This document shows positions 52,644 to 61,851 of a stretch of DNA of 64,000 bases, piece after piece (position 1 is the first letter of the stretch; each line of letters starts with the position of its first letter). The notes beneath the pieces were generated by a model. It did no database searches. It saw only the letters and a list, made by a program, of their open reading frames with translations, and was not told the origin of the DNA. Made by a program: the position numbers and the translations under genes. Origin of the DNA: Acidobacteriaceae bacterium (GTDB lineage: Bacteria > Acidobacteriota > Terriglobia > Terriglobales > Acidobacteriaceae); contig PKXQ01000104.1 of assembly GCA_003132405.1 (NCBI GenBank), positions 1-64,000 of the forward strand. The letters are read 5' to 3'.

Positions 52644-55028
52644 TCAGCGACTGACTTGGTAGGTGTGCAGCGGTGCTTTTGCGTCGGTCGCCGGTAAAGG
52701 TTGCGATTCTTTGATCATGCTCCAGAGAATTTGATTGAATGTTGCGTCGTCGACGCGATCGGGCGCGCTGAAATCCAGCGCAGCAGATGCCTTGGCAGCC
52801 GGTGTTGCCGGAGGGTTCGTTTCATTCATGTCGGCCTCGGGAACGATCGACGTAAATGGCGAGAGATCCGGCGTGTCAGCGAAGATGTCGGACAAAGATC
52901 GGCTGAAGTAGTCGAACTGCGAAAGGCGGCCCAATCCGAGGATGTCTTCGATTGCGGCGACGACGTCGGTGGTATTGGCGAAGCGGTGCATGGTGCCGGG
53001 GCGGTTGTAGGCGGAGATCGCGAAGAAGCATGAACGATGCGAGTCGATGTGGTCGGGGCCGGCCTGGGAATCGTCTTCGAGCACGAAGATCACGGTGTCT
53101 TTCCAGAATGGAGAGTTGCTGAGGGCTTCGACGATTCGGCCGAGGGCTAGATCATTGTCGGCCATGAAGGCGCGCGGAGTGTGAAAGCCGGCGCGTCCAC
53201 CGGCGGTGTGGTCGCTAGGCAGATGCATGATTTCGAGCTTGGGCATTTCTCCTTCGCGGGAAAATTTCTCGAGCTCGGCGATCCATGCATCGGCGCGGGC
53301 TTGGTCGGGCGTTTTCAAATCAAACGCGGGGTAAGTGGGGCTGAGATAAGGTACCACCTCGCGCTGCGTTACCGGCCAGCCCTCCGGCACTTTGACCATC
53401 TCGCCGTAATCGCGAAAACTGATTCCCTTTTTCTTGGCCAGCGTCCAGAGGAAGCCATTGAGAGGCTCGTCGATTTCCTCGCCATCGACGCCTTCACGCT
53501 TGCCGGAGTAGGCGGAGGGGATTGTCTTTTCTCCGAAATCGGTGACGTAGGCCGCGGTCGACCAGATGTGGCCTTGGGAGCTGACTTCCGCGTTGGTGAA
53601 AAAACGATCGAACAATCCGAAGCGCAAGGCGAGCGCGTGATGATTAGGCGAAATCGCCTGGCCGAAAAAAACCAGGGATGGATCGCCATCGCCCTCTTTC
53701 AAGTCTCCGAGCACCTGATCATAGGTGCGATTCTCTTTGATGATGTAGAGCACATGTTGAAACGGTGGGTATGGTTTGCGAACGCGCTCGACTTGCCAGT
53801 TATTCGCGGCGGCGACCCTCTGTGAATATTCTACCCGCGAGGCCGAAGAGATCTGGTCGGGAAACGTGCGCAAGGATCCGTTGAGCTGGCCCAGGGCATA
53901 ACCGAGCGGGCGCTTGATGCCTTCGCCAGGAATGGGACCGTCAGGATTGGCGTGACTTCCGCGGCCCTTGCCGTTCAGCACAAGGATTTGACCACCGGCA
54001 TCGAGAATTGCGGTTGGGTACCAATCGGTTGGAATGCGACCTAGCAATGGGGGCGCCGTCGAACTTTTTTCCGAAACATCGAAGACTGCAACAGCGTTGT
54101 TGTCTGCCTCGGCAACGTAAAGCAGCGACTGGTCATCGGAGAGGGCCAAGGCGTTTGGTGTGCTGCCTTGTTCCGGTCCGGCAGGCGCGGCGTCGCTTAG
54201 GTAGCGGATGACAGTTTTGTGCGCGGTGTCGATGACGGCGATTTGATCCGTACCTGCGAGCGCGGCAAATAAGCGGGAGCCGGTGCGATTCGAGAGCAGA
54301 GCGGAAGGCCGAGGGCCTACCTTCAAGTTGCCGAGAGGAGCGAGGAGACCATCTGGCTTCACTCGAAATTCCGCGACGGTGTCGGCTGCCCAGGCAGAGA
54401 CGTAGACTTTTCCGTTGGGTGCAGCTTCGACGGCGTAGGGATAATGATCGGTGGGAAATCGTTGTACGACTTGTGATGTCGCGAGATCGATAACTGCGAG
54501 GTTGTCGGCCACATCTTCGGCGACATAGAGATAGTTGCCGACTCGAGAGACGGCGAGGCCCGCGGGATATCGCGTGCTGGGCTTGTCTGGCGCTTTTTCA
54601 GCTAGCGTAATCTTGCGATCAAATGCTGCGGTGCCATCGCGCCAGGAGTAGCAGAAAATTGTGTCGTCATTGCCGCCCGAGACGAAGAGTTCGCGGCCAT
54701 CGCGAGAGAAAGCGATGCCAAAGAAGGCGGCGGGCTGAGTTAACGTTTGAGTGACTTGGCGCGATTTCAGATCGACGATTTGTACGCCCTGTTCGCGCCA
54801 ACCGCTGAGGATGACGGCGAGCTTTCCGCCTCTGGGGGCGAGGGCCATCGCCAGGGGCATGCTGCCTAAATCGATCGCTTCACCGATCGGGTCGAGGCGC
54901 ACTCCAGTGGACAACGGCGCGGTAAAGGTTGGAGTCTCCGCGGCGCTGGATTCAGTGGGGGTGGAAATTGTGGCGGAAAATAGCAACGTGATTGCGGGAA
55001 TGCAGAGAAATGAACGTGAACGAGTCAT
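52644..55028 (-). CDS. Second YncE-propeller/phosphoesterase protein
   Basis: The 794-residue protein has a signal peptide (about 1-29), a YVTN-type propeller (about 50-365: YPAGLAVSRVGNYLYVAEDV, YPYAVEAAPNGKVYVSAWAA, TPNALALSDDQSLLYVAEAD) and a phosphoesterase domain (about 430-740: VLYIIKENRTYDQVLGDLKE, SSQGHIWSTAAYVTDFGEKT, DTVIFVLEDDSQAGPDHIDS). The motifs R/KENRTYDQ-LGD and DHTAG match the paralogue at 45190-48111, though overall sequences differ. It is probably periplasmic. The spacing and opposite strand show it is not in the ABC operon. Confidence 0.88.
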   Translation of the reverse strand: MTRSRSFLCIPAITLLFSATISTPTESSAAETPTFTAPLSTGVRLDPIGEAIDLGSMPLAMALAPRGGKLAVILSGWREQGVQIVDLKSRQVTQTLTQPAAFFGIAFSRDGRELFVSGGNDDTIFCYSWRDGTAAFDRKITLAEKAPDKPSTRYPAGLAVSRVGNYLYVAEDVADNLAVIDLATSQVVQRFPTDHYPYAVEAAPNGKVYVSAWAADTVAEFRVKPDGLLAPLGNLKVGPRPSALLSNRTGSRLFAALAGTDQIAVIDTAHKTVIRYLSDAAPAGPEQGSTPNALALSDDQSLLYVAEADNNAVAVFDVSEKSSTAPPLLGRIPTDWYPTAILDAGGQILVLNGKGRGSHANPDGPIPGEGIKRPLGYALGQLNGSLRTFPDQISSASRVEYSQRVAAANNWQVERVRKPYPPFQHVLYIIKENRTYDQVLGDLKEGDGDPSLVFFGQAISPNHHALALRFGLFDRFFTNAEVSSQGHIWSTAAYVTDFGEKTIPSAYSGKREGVDGEEIDEPLNGFLWTLAKKKGISFRDYGEMVKVPEGWPVTQREVVPYLSPTYPAFDLKTPDQARADAWIAELEKFSREGEMPKLEIMHLPSDHTAGGRAGFHTPRAFMADNDLALGRIVEALSNSPFWKDTVIFVLEDDSQAGPDHIDSHRSCFFAISAYNRPGTMHRFANTTDVVAAIEDILGLGRLSQFDYFSRSLSDIFADTPDLSPFTSIVPEADMNETNPPATPAAKASAALDFSAPDRVDDATFNQILWSMIKESQPLPATDAKAPLHTYQVSR

Positions 55029-55207
55029 AGCGGGCTTCCAAGGAGACGATTATTGCAGAAGTCTAGGATAGAACGATCTCGCATTAGAAAATTTGGCAAC
55101 GGGAACGAATCAACGAACATCTAGCATTATGCGATTCTTCGAGGGATAGACTCAACCGGAAAGAAATCGTGAGCCGCGGAGTTGGCTCGTCGCTAGGAGG
55201 AGCGCTG

Positions 55208-56641
55208 ATGGTTGCCGAAGTCAAGAATCGCGAGACGCTTGAAAGGAAGATAAGAAAATTTGGTGGGTGCCTTGTTTGCGTTTTCTGCCTTATCGTCGCT
55301 ATGGCGTTCCTGGTGGGCTCGGTGAGTGCGCAATCGTCATCATCGGACGAGACCATTGTCTTGAAGGATGTGCGGGTAATCGATGGTACGGGTGGACCGC
55401 CGCTGGAGCACTCTGCGATCGTGATCAAGGGGGAGCGCATCGTGGCTATTGGCCCGATCGAAAAACTGCCGTGGCCGAAGTCGGCGCGGGTGATCGATTA
55501 TGGCGGCAAGACGGTTGTGCCCGGGCTGATATCCGACCACTCGCACGTCGGGCAGGTCGATGGAACTGGTACTGGGCCCCAGAATTACAACCGCACCAAT
55601 ATTGTGCGGCAGCTGCGGCAATACGAGGTTTATGGCGTTACGACGGTGACCGCTCTCGGTTTGAATGGCGATTTGTTTTACGAACTGCGGCCGCAGTTAC
55701 ATGCCGGTGCTCTGCCGGGAGCGGATTTATTTGGCGCGGACCGCGGAATTGGCATTCCGAATGGCGCGCCGCCCACATTCAATTTGCCCGAGAGTCAACT
55801 CTACCGCGTCTCGACCGCGGAGGAGGCGATAAAGGCGGTTGACGAGATGGCAACTCGCAAGCCGGATTTGATCAAGGTGTGGATCGACGACTTCCATGGC
55901 AGCCTGCGAGTGAAGATGCAGCCCGAAGTATATGCGGCGGCTATTAAAGAGGCGCACAAACTGGGACTGCGGGTAGCGGCTCACATCTACTATCTCGCGG
56001 ATGCAAAGTCGCTGGTGAATGCGGGCGTCGACGCCATTGCGCATGGGGTGCGGGATCAGCCAGTAGATGCGGAATTTATCGGCCTCATGAAGTCTCATTC
56101 GGCCTGGTACATTTCGACGATCGACCTGGATGAGTCGTTTTACATTTATGCGGAGAAGCCAGACTGGCTCAAGAACCAATTTCTTCTCCACGCGCTGCAA
56201 CCGGCGCTGTTGGCTCAGTTCAACGATTCTGAGTGGCGCGCCAAGACGCTGAGCAACCAGAAACAGGTCGAAGGGTCGAAGGCTTCGGTGCTCATGAACG
56301 AGCGCAATTTGAAGACTCTCCACAATGCTGGAGTGAACATTGGGTTTGGAACGGATTCGGGAGCAACCGCGCTACGCATTCCGGGCTTTGCCGAGCATAG
56401 AGAATTGGAATTGATGGTGGACGCGGGCTTGACGCCGTTGGAAGCGATCAACCTTGCCACCGCGAGGGCCGCGGCGTTGCTTCGTCTGGATGACCGGGGA
56501 GTTTTGGCGCCGGGGAAATTGGCGGATATGATTGTGGTCAATGGCAACCCGGCGGCACAGATTAAGGATATTCATAATATTGAAGCGGTGTGGCACAGGG
56601 GAAAGTTAGCCGGTGGGCGGGTGCAGGATTTCACGCCTTAG
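55208..56641 (+). CDS. Secreted amidohydrolase
   Basis: The 477-residue protein starts at ATG 55208 directly after AGGAGGAGCGCTG; an in-frame codon at 55169 lies upstream of that site. A signal peptide (about 20-40, ending VSAQSS) is followed by the amidohydrolase fold: VVPGLISDHSHVG (metal H-x-H), LIKVWIDD (bridging Lys), RVAAHIYYLADAKSLV and AIAHGVRD (metal His), and GFGTDSGATALR (catalytic Asp). The C-terminal strand ends VVNGNPAAQIKDIHNI, VWHRGKLAGGR. It hydrolyses C-N or C-O bonds of an unknown periplasmic substrate. It stands alone on the plus strand. Confidence 0.88.
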   Translation: MVAEVKNRETLERKIRKFGGCLVCVFCLIVAMAFLVGSVSAQSSSSDETIVLKDVRVIDGTGGPPLEHSAIVIKGERIVAIGPIEKLPWPKSARVIDYGGKTVVPGLISDHSHVGQVDGTGTGPQNYNRTNIVRQLRQYEVYGVTTVTALGLNGDLFYELRPQLHAGALPGADLFGADRGIGIPNGAPPTFNLPESQLYRVSTAEEAIKAVDEMATRKPDLIKVWIDDFHGSLRVKMQPEVYAAAIKEAHKLGLRVAAHIYYLADAKSLVNAGVDAIAHGVRDQPVDAEFIGLMKSHSAWYISTIDLDESFYIYAEKPDWLKNQFLLHALQPALLAQFNDSEWRAKTLSNQKQVEGSKASVLMNERNLKTLHNAGVNIGFGTDSGATALRIPGFAEHRELELMVDAGLTPLEAINLATARAAALLRLDDRGVLAPGKLADMIVVNGNPAAQIKDIHNIEAVWHRGKLAGGRVQDFTP

Positions 56642-56741
56642 ATAGTATGAGGGCACCGCTCCGCACAAATGGAGCGAGACCCATCGACGGCGGTATATGC
56701 CGGTCGCTACGGTTCATCCATTGTCTGCGCCGTCTCAGGGT

Positions 56742-57203
56742 TCATTTGTGCGCGGGGTCGTTGCGAATTCGATAAAGAAGGTATGCCACCACCGCAATAT
56801 TTATGGCAAGGATCAGACATTTAATTGCGTTGGGATGGCGATGGATCTCGTAAATTTCTACGGGAATCAGCGACGTAGTGATGATGACGCTGAACCACTC
56901 TCCCCAACGCTTCACCAGCCAAAGGCCAGTCCCCTCGGTTAGAAATAATCCCGCGTAAATAAAACTGACAATTCCCAGATTTCTTATCTTATTCGGAGTG
57001 AGATCGGCGACCTTCTCAAGGCCTCTGGCGACGTAGTGGTTGCCCGGATCCAGGCCGAGCCTTGCGACCCAATGCTCCGAAAGGCCGGCGATATTTTTGT
57101 GGAGCAAATGGAGAGCGCTCATGCCGACCGCGATGAGCAGAGCTGACTTTGCGAACTTGAACAACGCAATCAGCCGGATCAGCCTGTTGTCGGAAGATTT
57201 CAT
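56742..57203 (-). CDS. DUF2127 membrane protein
   Basis: The 153-residue protein has four membrane helices (LIRLIALFKFAKSALLIAVG, LGIVSFIYAGLFLTEGTGLW, SVIITTSLIPVEIYEIH, CLILAINIAVVAYLLYRI) and the family box GLWLVKRWGEWFSVI with PVEIYEI. DUF2127 proteins are uncharacterised inner-membrane proteins. It follows the kinase-propeller gene on the same strand (64 bases), so it could share its transcript. Confidence 0.85.
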   Translation of the reverse strand: MKSSDNRLIRLIALFKFAKSALLIAVGMSALHLLHKNIAGLSEHWVARLGLDPGNHYVARGLEKVADLTPNKIRNLGIVSFIYAGLFLTEGTGLWLVKRWGEWFSVIITTSLIPVEIYEIHRHPNAIKCLILAINIAVVAYLLYRIRNDPAHK

Positions 57204-57267
57204 GTCACGGATCTGTACGTAGCGAACTGGATTGCTGCCGAACTTCCACGTTCGCGAAGAAAGAATT

Positions 57268-59970
57268 CTACTTCAGGCCTTCTACCAGATAGAGATCTCC
57301 AAGAGTGCGGTGGAAGCCGTATACATACGTCTTTCCGTCGGGAGTTATCAGGATCGGCCCGATGGTGGAGACTCCGGTGGGATCGAGCGGGGCGATTTGC
57401 TTCCAGACAGTTTTCTTTCCAGTGGCTAGTTCCAAGCGATAAACCTTGGCGGGCACTTCGCCGGTTTTGCAAAGATAAATGGAGCGGGCATCCTGACTCC
57501 AATTGAGGGGAATGTCGCCGGGTTCCATACCCTTTACGATTCGAGGGTCGCCTCCCTCGGAAGAATATAAGTAGCCTTTTTGATCGGGGCCGATGCCGAC
57601 GACGAACTGGCTATCCGGCGAGACCGCGAAATTCTGGGCGTCGACACCTTCGGGAGAAATTGGCTTGGGCTTGCCTCCGGAAATATCCTGTATATAAAAG
57701 CGCACGCCGCGGCCTGGTTCGTTGCCCGCGAAGACGAGGTGCTTGCCGTCGGGAAACCATCGTGCCCATTGATGATTGATCGGGTCATTGGTGAGCGATT
57801 GAGTTTCGCCGGGGCCAGTTGGCAGCAATCGAAGTTGCCCGGGCGCGATCGGGGTTACGACCAGGACCCATTTCTGATCGGGCGAGAGAGCCGAGGCTCC
57901 GCCTTCGCCTAGTCGAATGGCGGGCGTGCCGTCTGTGTTTCGAATATAAACGGCGTAGGTCAGTTCCTGTGCGTCGCCGTACTGCACGCCGCCGCCAATT
58001 CCTTCTTCATCGAAGAGAAGCGTTTTGCCGTCGGCGGAAAGGTCGGCGGGGTAGGAGTAATCGAGCCAGGAAAGATCTCGCTCTTTGGCCTCGCCCGCGT
58101 AAAGTGACATGACCTCGCGGCGGCGGTCGGCGCGCGCCAGCAGCACGCGTCCGTCGCGCCAGATATCGAACATCACGAGAGAGCCGGGCACGCGCGTGAC
58201 GAGGCGCTGCTTGCCGGTGAGATCGACGGCGGTGATGTAATGAAACAGCCCCAATTCACTGGCAGTAAACCAAATCTCCCGGCCGTCAGGCGCCCACGCG
58301 AGGCCCTGCGTGCCGTACCATTCACGCGTCAACTCCTTCGCGTGACCGGATGTGTCGACGACGGCGATAGAGCCGCCGTCATCTCCCTGATTGGGATGGT
58401 CCATGAAGGCCACGTAATCGCCCTTGGGCGAAACTCGGGGATAGCTGATCCATCCGCCGCTGGTTTCGTAAAGGACTTTGCCGATGGGGAACTCGAGACG
58501 GTCGCGCCCATCCACGTTGCGAACGACGGCGAGGTTATTGCCGTCCGGCGACCAATCGGCCCACTCGACATCTTCGAGAATGGGGCGCGGAGCACCGCCT
58601 GCAATCGGCGCGCGGGCGAGCGTGCCGACATTGATCCAAGTTCCGACGGGATGGCTGCCTAGGGAGAGAGCCATTTCGCCTTTGGATGAGATACCGAGAA
58701 GCTCGGCGCGGCCCAATCCCAAAGAGCGCGACTCGACCATGCCCTGGCGCGCGGAGAATGTTTCGACGGGATTGCCTTGCCAGGCGGCGCTGTAGAGGAT
58801 GGTTTGGCCATCGGGCGCGAAGCGGGCGGAGCGAATTTCGCCGCGACGGAAAGTAATCTCGTGATAGAGAGGAGCGCTGGCGGCGGAGGATCCCCAGAGG
58901 CGTTTGCCGACTATCAGGCCGATCGCTAGCATGACAACAAAGCCGCAAGCAATTAGCAGCGGCAGAAGACGGCTGGTCGTTTTCTCTCGCTGCGTTTGTC
59001 TACCCAACTCGCTGCCGGGAGCGATGCTGCGAACTGCTGTCAAGCCGCTAGTTCCCACTGTTGGAACAACTCCACTCGTCGCACTGCGGGAAGATTCACT
59101 GTCGCGCTTCAGGCGCTTCAAGTCGGCGCGAAGTTCGGCGGCGCTCTGGCAGCGCAACTCTCTGTCTTTTTCGAGCGCCTTGTTCAGGATAATTTCCATC
59201 CCTGCCGGAAGGCCGGGATTCAACTGAACCGGCGGCGCGGGTATTTTGTTGAGAATGGCTTCAAAAATTACGGCCGAGGTAGCTCCCGAAAAGGGCTGCC
59301 TACCGGTCGCCATTTCGTAGAGCACGACTCCGAAAGAAAACAGATCGCTGCGCTCATCAAGCGCCTCGCCGCGTGCCTGTTCCGGCGACATGTAGCCGAT
59401 CGTTCCCATTGCTGTTCCGGGAGAAGTCAGTTGATCGGCGCTGACGGCGGTTACAGCGCCCACAGTTGGTACCGAGCCATCGACCAGAGTGTGTGACTGC
59501 GGCGTGACTTTCGCCAAACCAAAATCGAGGATCTTGGCTTGACCTCTTTGTGTCACAAAAATATTCGCAGGCTTGATGTCGCGATGCACAATTCCGCCGG
59601 AGTGGGCGGCATCGAGGGCGTCGGAGATTTGAATGCCCAGATCAAGGAGCTGCGCAGTCTTTAGCGGACGACCCTCAATCATATGTTTCAGGGTCGTTCC
59701 GTCCAGATATTCCATGGCAATGAAAGCTTTGCCATCTTCCTGGCCGATGTCGTAGATGGTGCAGATATTCGGATGATTCAGCGCCGAAGCCGCCTGCGCC
59801 TCACGCTGAAAGCGGCTGAGCGCTTGAGGGTCTCGGGCTACGTCGTCAGGGAGAAACTTGAGCGCGACGAAGCGGCGGAGTCGCGTGTCTTCGGCCTTGT
59901 AGACCACGCCCATGCCGCCGCCACCAAGCTTTTCGACAATGCGGTAATGCGAAATGGTCTGGCCGATCAT
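57268..59970 (-). CDS. Ser/Thr protein kinase fused to a TolB-like propeller
   Basis: The 900-residue protein has a Hanks-type kinase domain (about 1-270: [68 protein letters not shown]), a juxtamembrane linker, one membrane helix (about 335-357, [20 protein letters not shown]) and a C-terminal WD40/TolB-like propeller (about 380-900; [44 protein letters not shown]). The kinase is cytoplasmic and the propeller faces the periplasm as a likely sensor. This fusion is very common in acidobacteria. A PP2C-type phosphatase gene starts at 63737 and might reverse it, which is inference. Confidence 0.92.
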   Translation of the reverse strand: MIGQTISHYRIVEKLGGGGMGVVYKAEDTRLRRFVALKFLPDDVARDPQALSRFQREAQAASALNHPNICTIYDIGQEDGKAFIAMEYLDGTTLKHMIEGRPLKTAQLLDLGIQISDALDAAHSGGIVHRDIKPANIFVTQRGQAKILDFGLAKVTPQSHTLVDGSVPTVGAVTAVSADQLTSPGTAMGTIGYMSPEQARGEALDERSDLFSFGVVLYEMATGRQPFSGATSAVIFEAILNKIPAPPVQLNPGLPAGMEIILNKALEKDRELRCQSAAELRADLKRLKRDSESSRSATSGVVPTVGTSGLTAVRSIAPGSELGRQTQREKTTSRLLPLLIACGFVVMLAIGLIVGKRLWGSSAASAPLYHEITFRRGEIRSARFAPDGQTILYSAAWQGNPVETFSARQGMVESRSLGLGRAELLGISSKGEMALSLGSHPVGTWINVGTLARAPIAGGAPRPILEDVEWADWSPDGNNLAVVRNVDGRDRLEFPIGKVLYETSGGWISYPRVSPKGDYVAFMDHPNQGDDGGSIAVVDTSGHAKELTREWYGTQGLAWAPDGREIWFTASELGLFHYITAVDLTGKQRLVTRVPGSLVMFDIWRDGRVLLARADRRREVMSLYAGEAKERDLSWLDYSYPADLSADGKTLLFDEEGIGGGVQYGDAQELTYAVYIRNTDGTPAIRLGEGGASALSPDQKWVLVVTPIAPGQLRLLPTGPGETQSLTNDPINHQWARWFPDGKHLVFAGNEPGRGVRFYIQDISGGKPKPISPEGVDAQNFAVSPDSQFVVGIGPDQKGYLYSSEGGDPRIVKGMEPGDIPLNWSQDARSIYLCKTGEVPAKVYRLELATGKKTVWKQIAPLDPTGVSTIGPILITPDGKTYVYGFHRTLGDLYLVEGLK

Positions 59971-60006
59971 TCAGCTCATGAAATGCGGGATTAAATGCGT
60001 ATCGTT

Positions 60007-60041
60007 GAAAGCGGGCATGCGGAGGGAAGCATGCCGCTTTC
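60007..60041 (-). terminator. Hairpin after the glutamine synthetase gene
   Basis: GAAAGCGGGCATGC (60007-60020) pairs with GCATGCCGCTTTC (60029-60041) with one bulged G and an 8-base loop. It sits 83 bases after the glutamine synthetase stop and just upstream of the kinase start, so it probably ends the synthetase transcript. Confidence 0.5.
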
Positions 60042-60123
60042 GAGTCGCTCCATCTTAAGGGCGAGGTGACCTTCCGTCAACGAAATGCAGTTCGCGGAAA
60101 ATGGGCGGCCGCCGTCTCGCCTT

Positions 60124-61554
60124 CTAGAACAAATTCCACAAGAACTGGTTATAGACGTCGTGGTGGTACTGCACTTCCTGCGCTTTGACGAAGGTTCCTA
60201 GCAGGCGCGGACAGCGGTCGGCTGAGGCTTGCTTCAGATCGGCGTAGCGGCCTTTCACGTCTTCACCTAAAATCTCGGACGTCCACTTGGCCTTCCGAAA
60301 ATTGTCGATTGCGTCATAAATGTTGTCGGGCAGATAACGTTCGGCTTGGCGCAGGTTCTTGATCTTCGACGTTTCTCCATCCAAGCCGGTCTTGAAGATG
60401 GAATACATCACCATATAAGGATTGGCGTCAGGGCTAACCGAACGCACCTCGACGCGCATGCTTTTCTCGTTGCCGATAGGAATGCGAATCATCGATCCGC
60501 GATCGACCGCCGAAGCCTTCAACTGATTGGGCGCCTCAAAATGCGGATCGAGACGGCGGTAGGCGTTTACGCTGGCATTAAGCATCAGGCAAATATCGTT
60601 GCCGTGCGTGAGGATGCGATCGAGAAATTCCCATCCGAACTTGCTCAGCATCTCTTCGCCTTTTGGATCCCAGAAAAGATTTTTTCCACCTTTGCTGATG
60701 GAAACATTGGTGTGCATGCCGCTGCCGTTCACGCCGACGACGGGCTTGGGCAGGAAGGACGCGGTCAGTCCCATGTTGGTTGCGACTTGCCGGCAGATCA
60801 GCTTGTAGAGTTGGATCTGATCGGCTGCGGCGACCACCTCGCCGTAGCTATAGTTGATTTCAAACTGCGAGGGCGCAACTTCGGGATGATCTTTCTCATT
60901 CTGGAAGCCCATCGCGCGCTGCACTTCGGCGCTGGTGTCGATGAACTCGCGCAGCGGATCGCCTGGCAGTGAGTGGTAATATCCGCCGGTGTTGACGTAC
61001 TCGAATTTGCCGGTCTGGTTGTAAGTCCGTTCGGCGTCTTTTCCCTGAAAGATGAAGCCCTCGATCTCGTTGGCGGCGTTGAGCGTGTATCCCTTCTTGG
61101 CGTGCAACTCATCGGCGAAAGTTTTCAGGATGCCGCGAATGTCGGCGGCGTAGGGCTCTCCTCCCTTGTCGATGACGTTGCCGAAGACGAGCACTTTGCC
61201 GGGACCAAAAACGTCGGCCGGACCCCAATAGAAGGCGCTCCAATCGATGCCGAGACGCAAGTCGCTCTCGCGCTGGGCGGTAAAGCCGCGAATCGACGAG
61301 CCGTCAAAGGTCAGATTGTCGAAGCTCTTGAGCAGGAATTTTTTGTCGTAGTCGAGCATGTGCAGGCGGCCTTCCAAATCGCTGAAAAGCACGGTCAGCG
61401 CCTTGATGCGCTTTTCATCAGTCAGATACTTCAGGCGCTCTTCCTGAATTTTGTGAAAGGCGACGCGGTTCTTGCATTGCTCTTTGGCCTTCAAGTTCAT
61501 CTCTTCGAGTTCGTCGTATGGAATAGCAAGAAAATTTCTCAGTTCTGTGGACAT
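60124..61554 (-). CDS. glnA: Glutamine synthetase, type I
   Basis: The 476-residue protein starts at ATG 61554, with AAGGAG five bases upstream; the 15-codon extension upstream lacks one. It has the beta-Grasp domain with DGSSIRGFTAQRESDLRL (the D-G-S-S-x-R-G-F box), and the active-site motifs NEIEGFIF, DHPEVAPSQFEINY, GVNGSGMHTNVSI (K-P-x-x-G-x-N-G-S-G-x-H) and the ammonia/glutamate region RIPIGNEKSMRVEVRS. It condenses glutamate and ammonia with ATP. I see no clear adenylylation loop NLYDLP, so GlnE control is uncertain. It is divergent from an amino-acid permease across a 297-bp gap with no gene. Confidence 0.93.
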   Translation of the reverse strand: MSTELRNFLAIPYDELEEMNLKAKEQCKNRVAFHKIQEERLKYLTDEKRIKALTVLFSDLEGRLHMLDYDKKFLLKSFDNLTFDGSSIRGFTAQRESDLRLGIDWSAFYWGPADVFGPGKVLVFGNVIDKGGEPYAADIRGILKTFADELHAKKGYTLNAANEIEGFIFQGKDAERTYNQTGKFEYVNTGGYYHSLPGDPLREFIDTSAEVQRAMGFQNEKDHPEVAPSQFEINYSYGEVVAAADQIQLYKLICRQVATNMGLTASFLPKPVVGVNGSGMHTNVSISKGGKNLFWDPKGEEMLSKFGWEFLDRILTHGNDICLMLNASVNAYRRLDPHFEAPNQLKASAVDRGSMIRIPIGNEKSMRVEVRSVSPDANPYMVMYSIFKTGLDGETSKIKNLRQAERYLPDNIYDAIDNFRKAKWTSEILGEDVKGRYADLKQASADRCPRLLGTFVKAQEVQYHHDVYNQFLWNLF

Positions 61555-61851
61555 GCATCTCCTTGTGGCGGGTGAAGTCCAAATAAGTGCGTCAGGCACC
61601 GGGGAACAGGGTAACGCGCTTGGAGCAATCGCGCCAATAGCGCCGCGAAATATTGTCGCTGTCGTTGGATTAATGGGTACGGAACCGGCGTCCTATTAAT
61701 GGTTCTTCTAGCGAAAAGACTTATGCGAGGTAGAAGAAATACCGATTGGACTTGGGCTTCGGCTGTCGATAAGGTCAGTTTCTAGCGATCGGAGCCTTAG
61801 TGTGTCATGCGCACGCCACTGCCCACACCTAAGGAGATGAGGAGACAAGTC

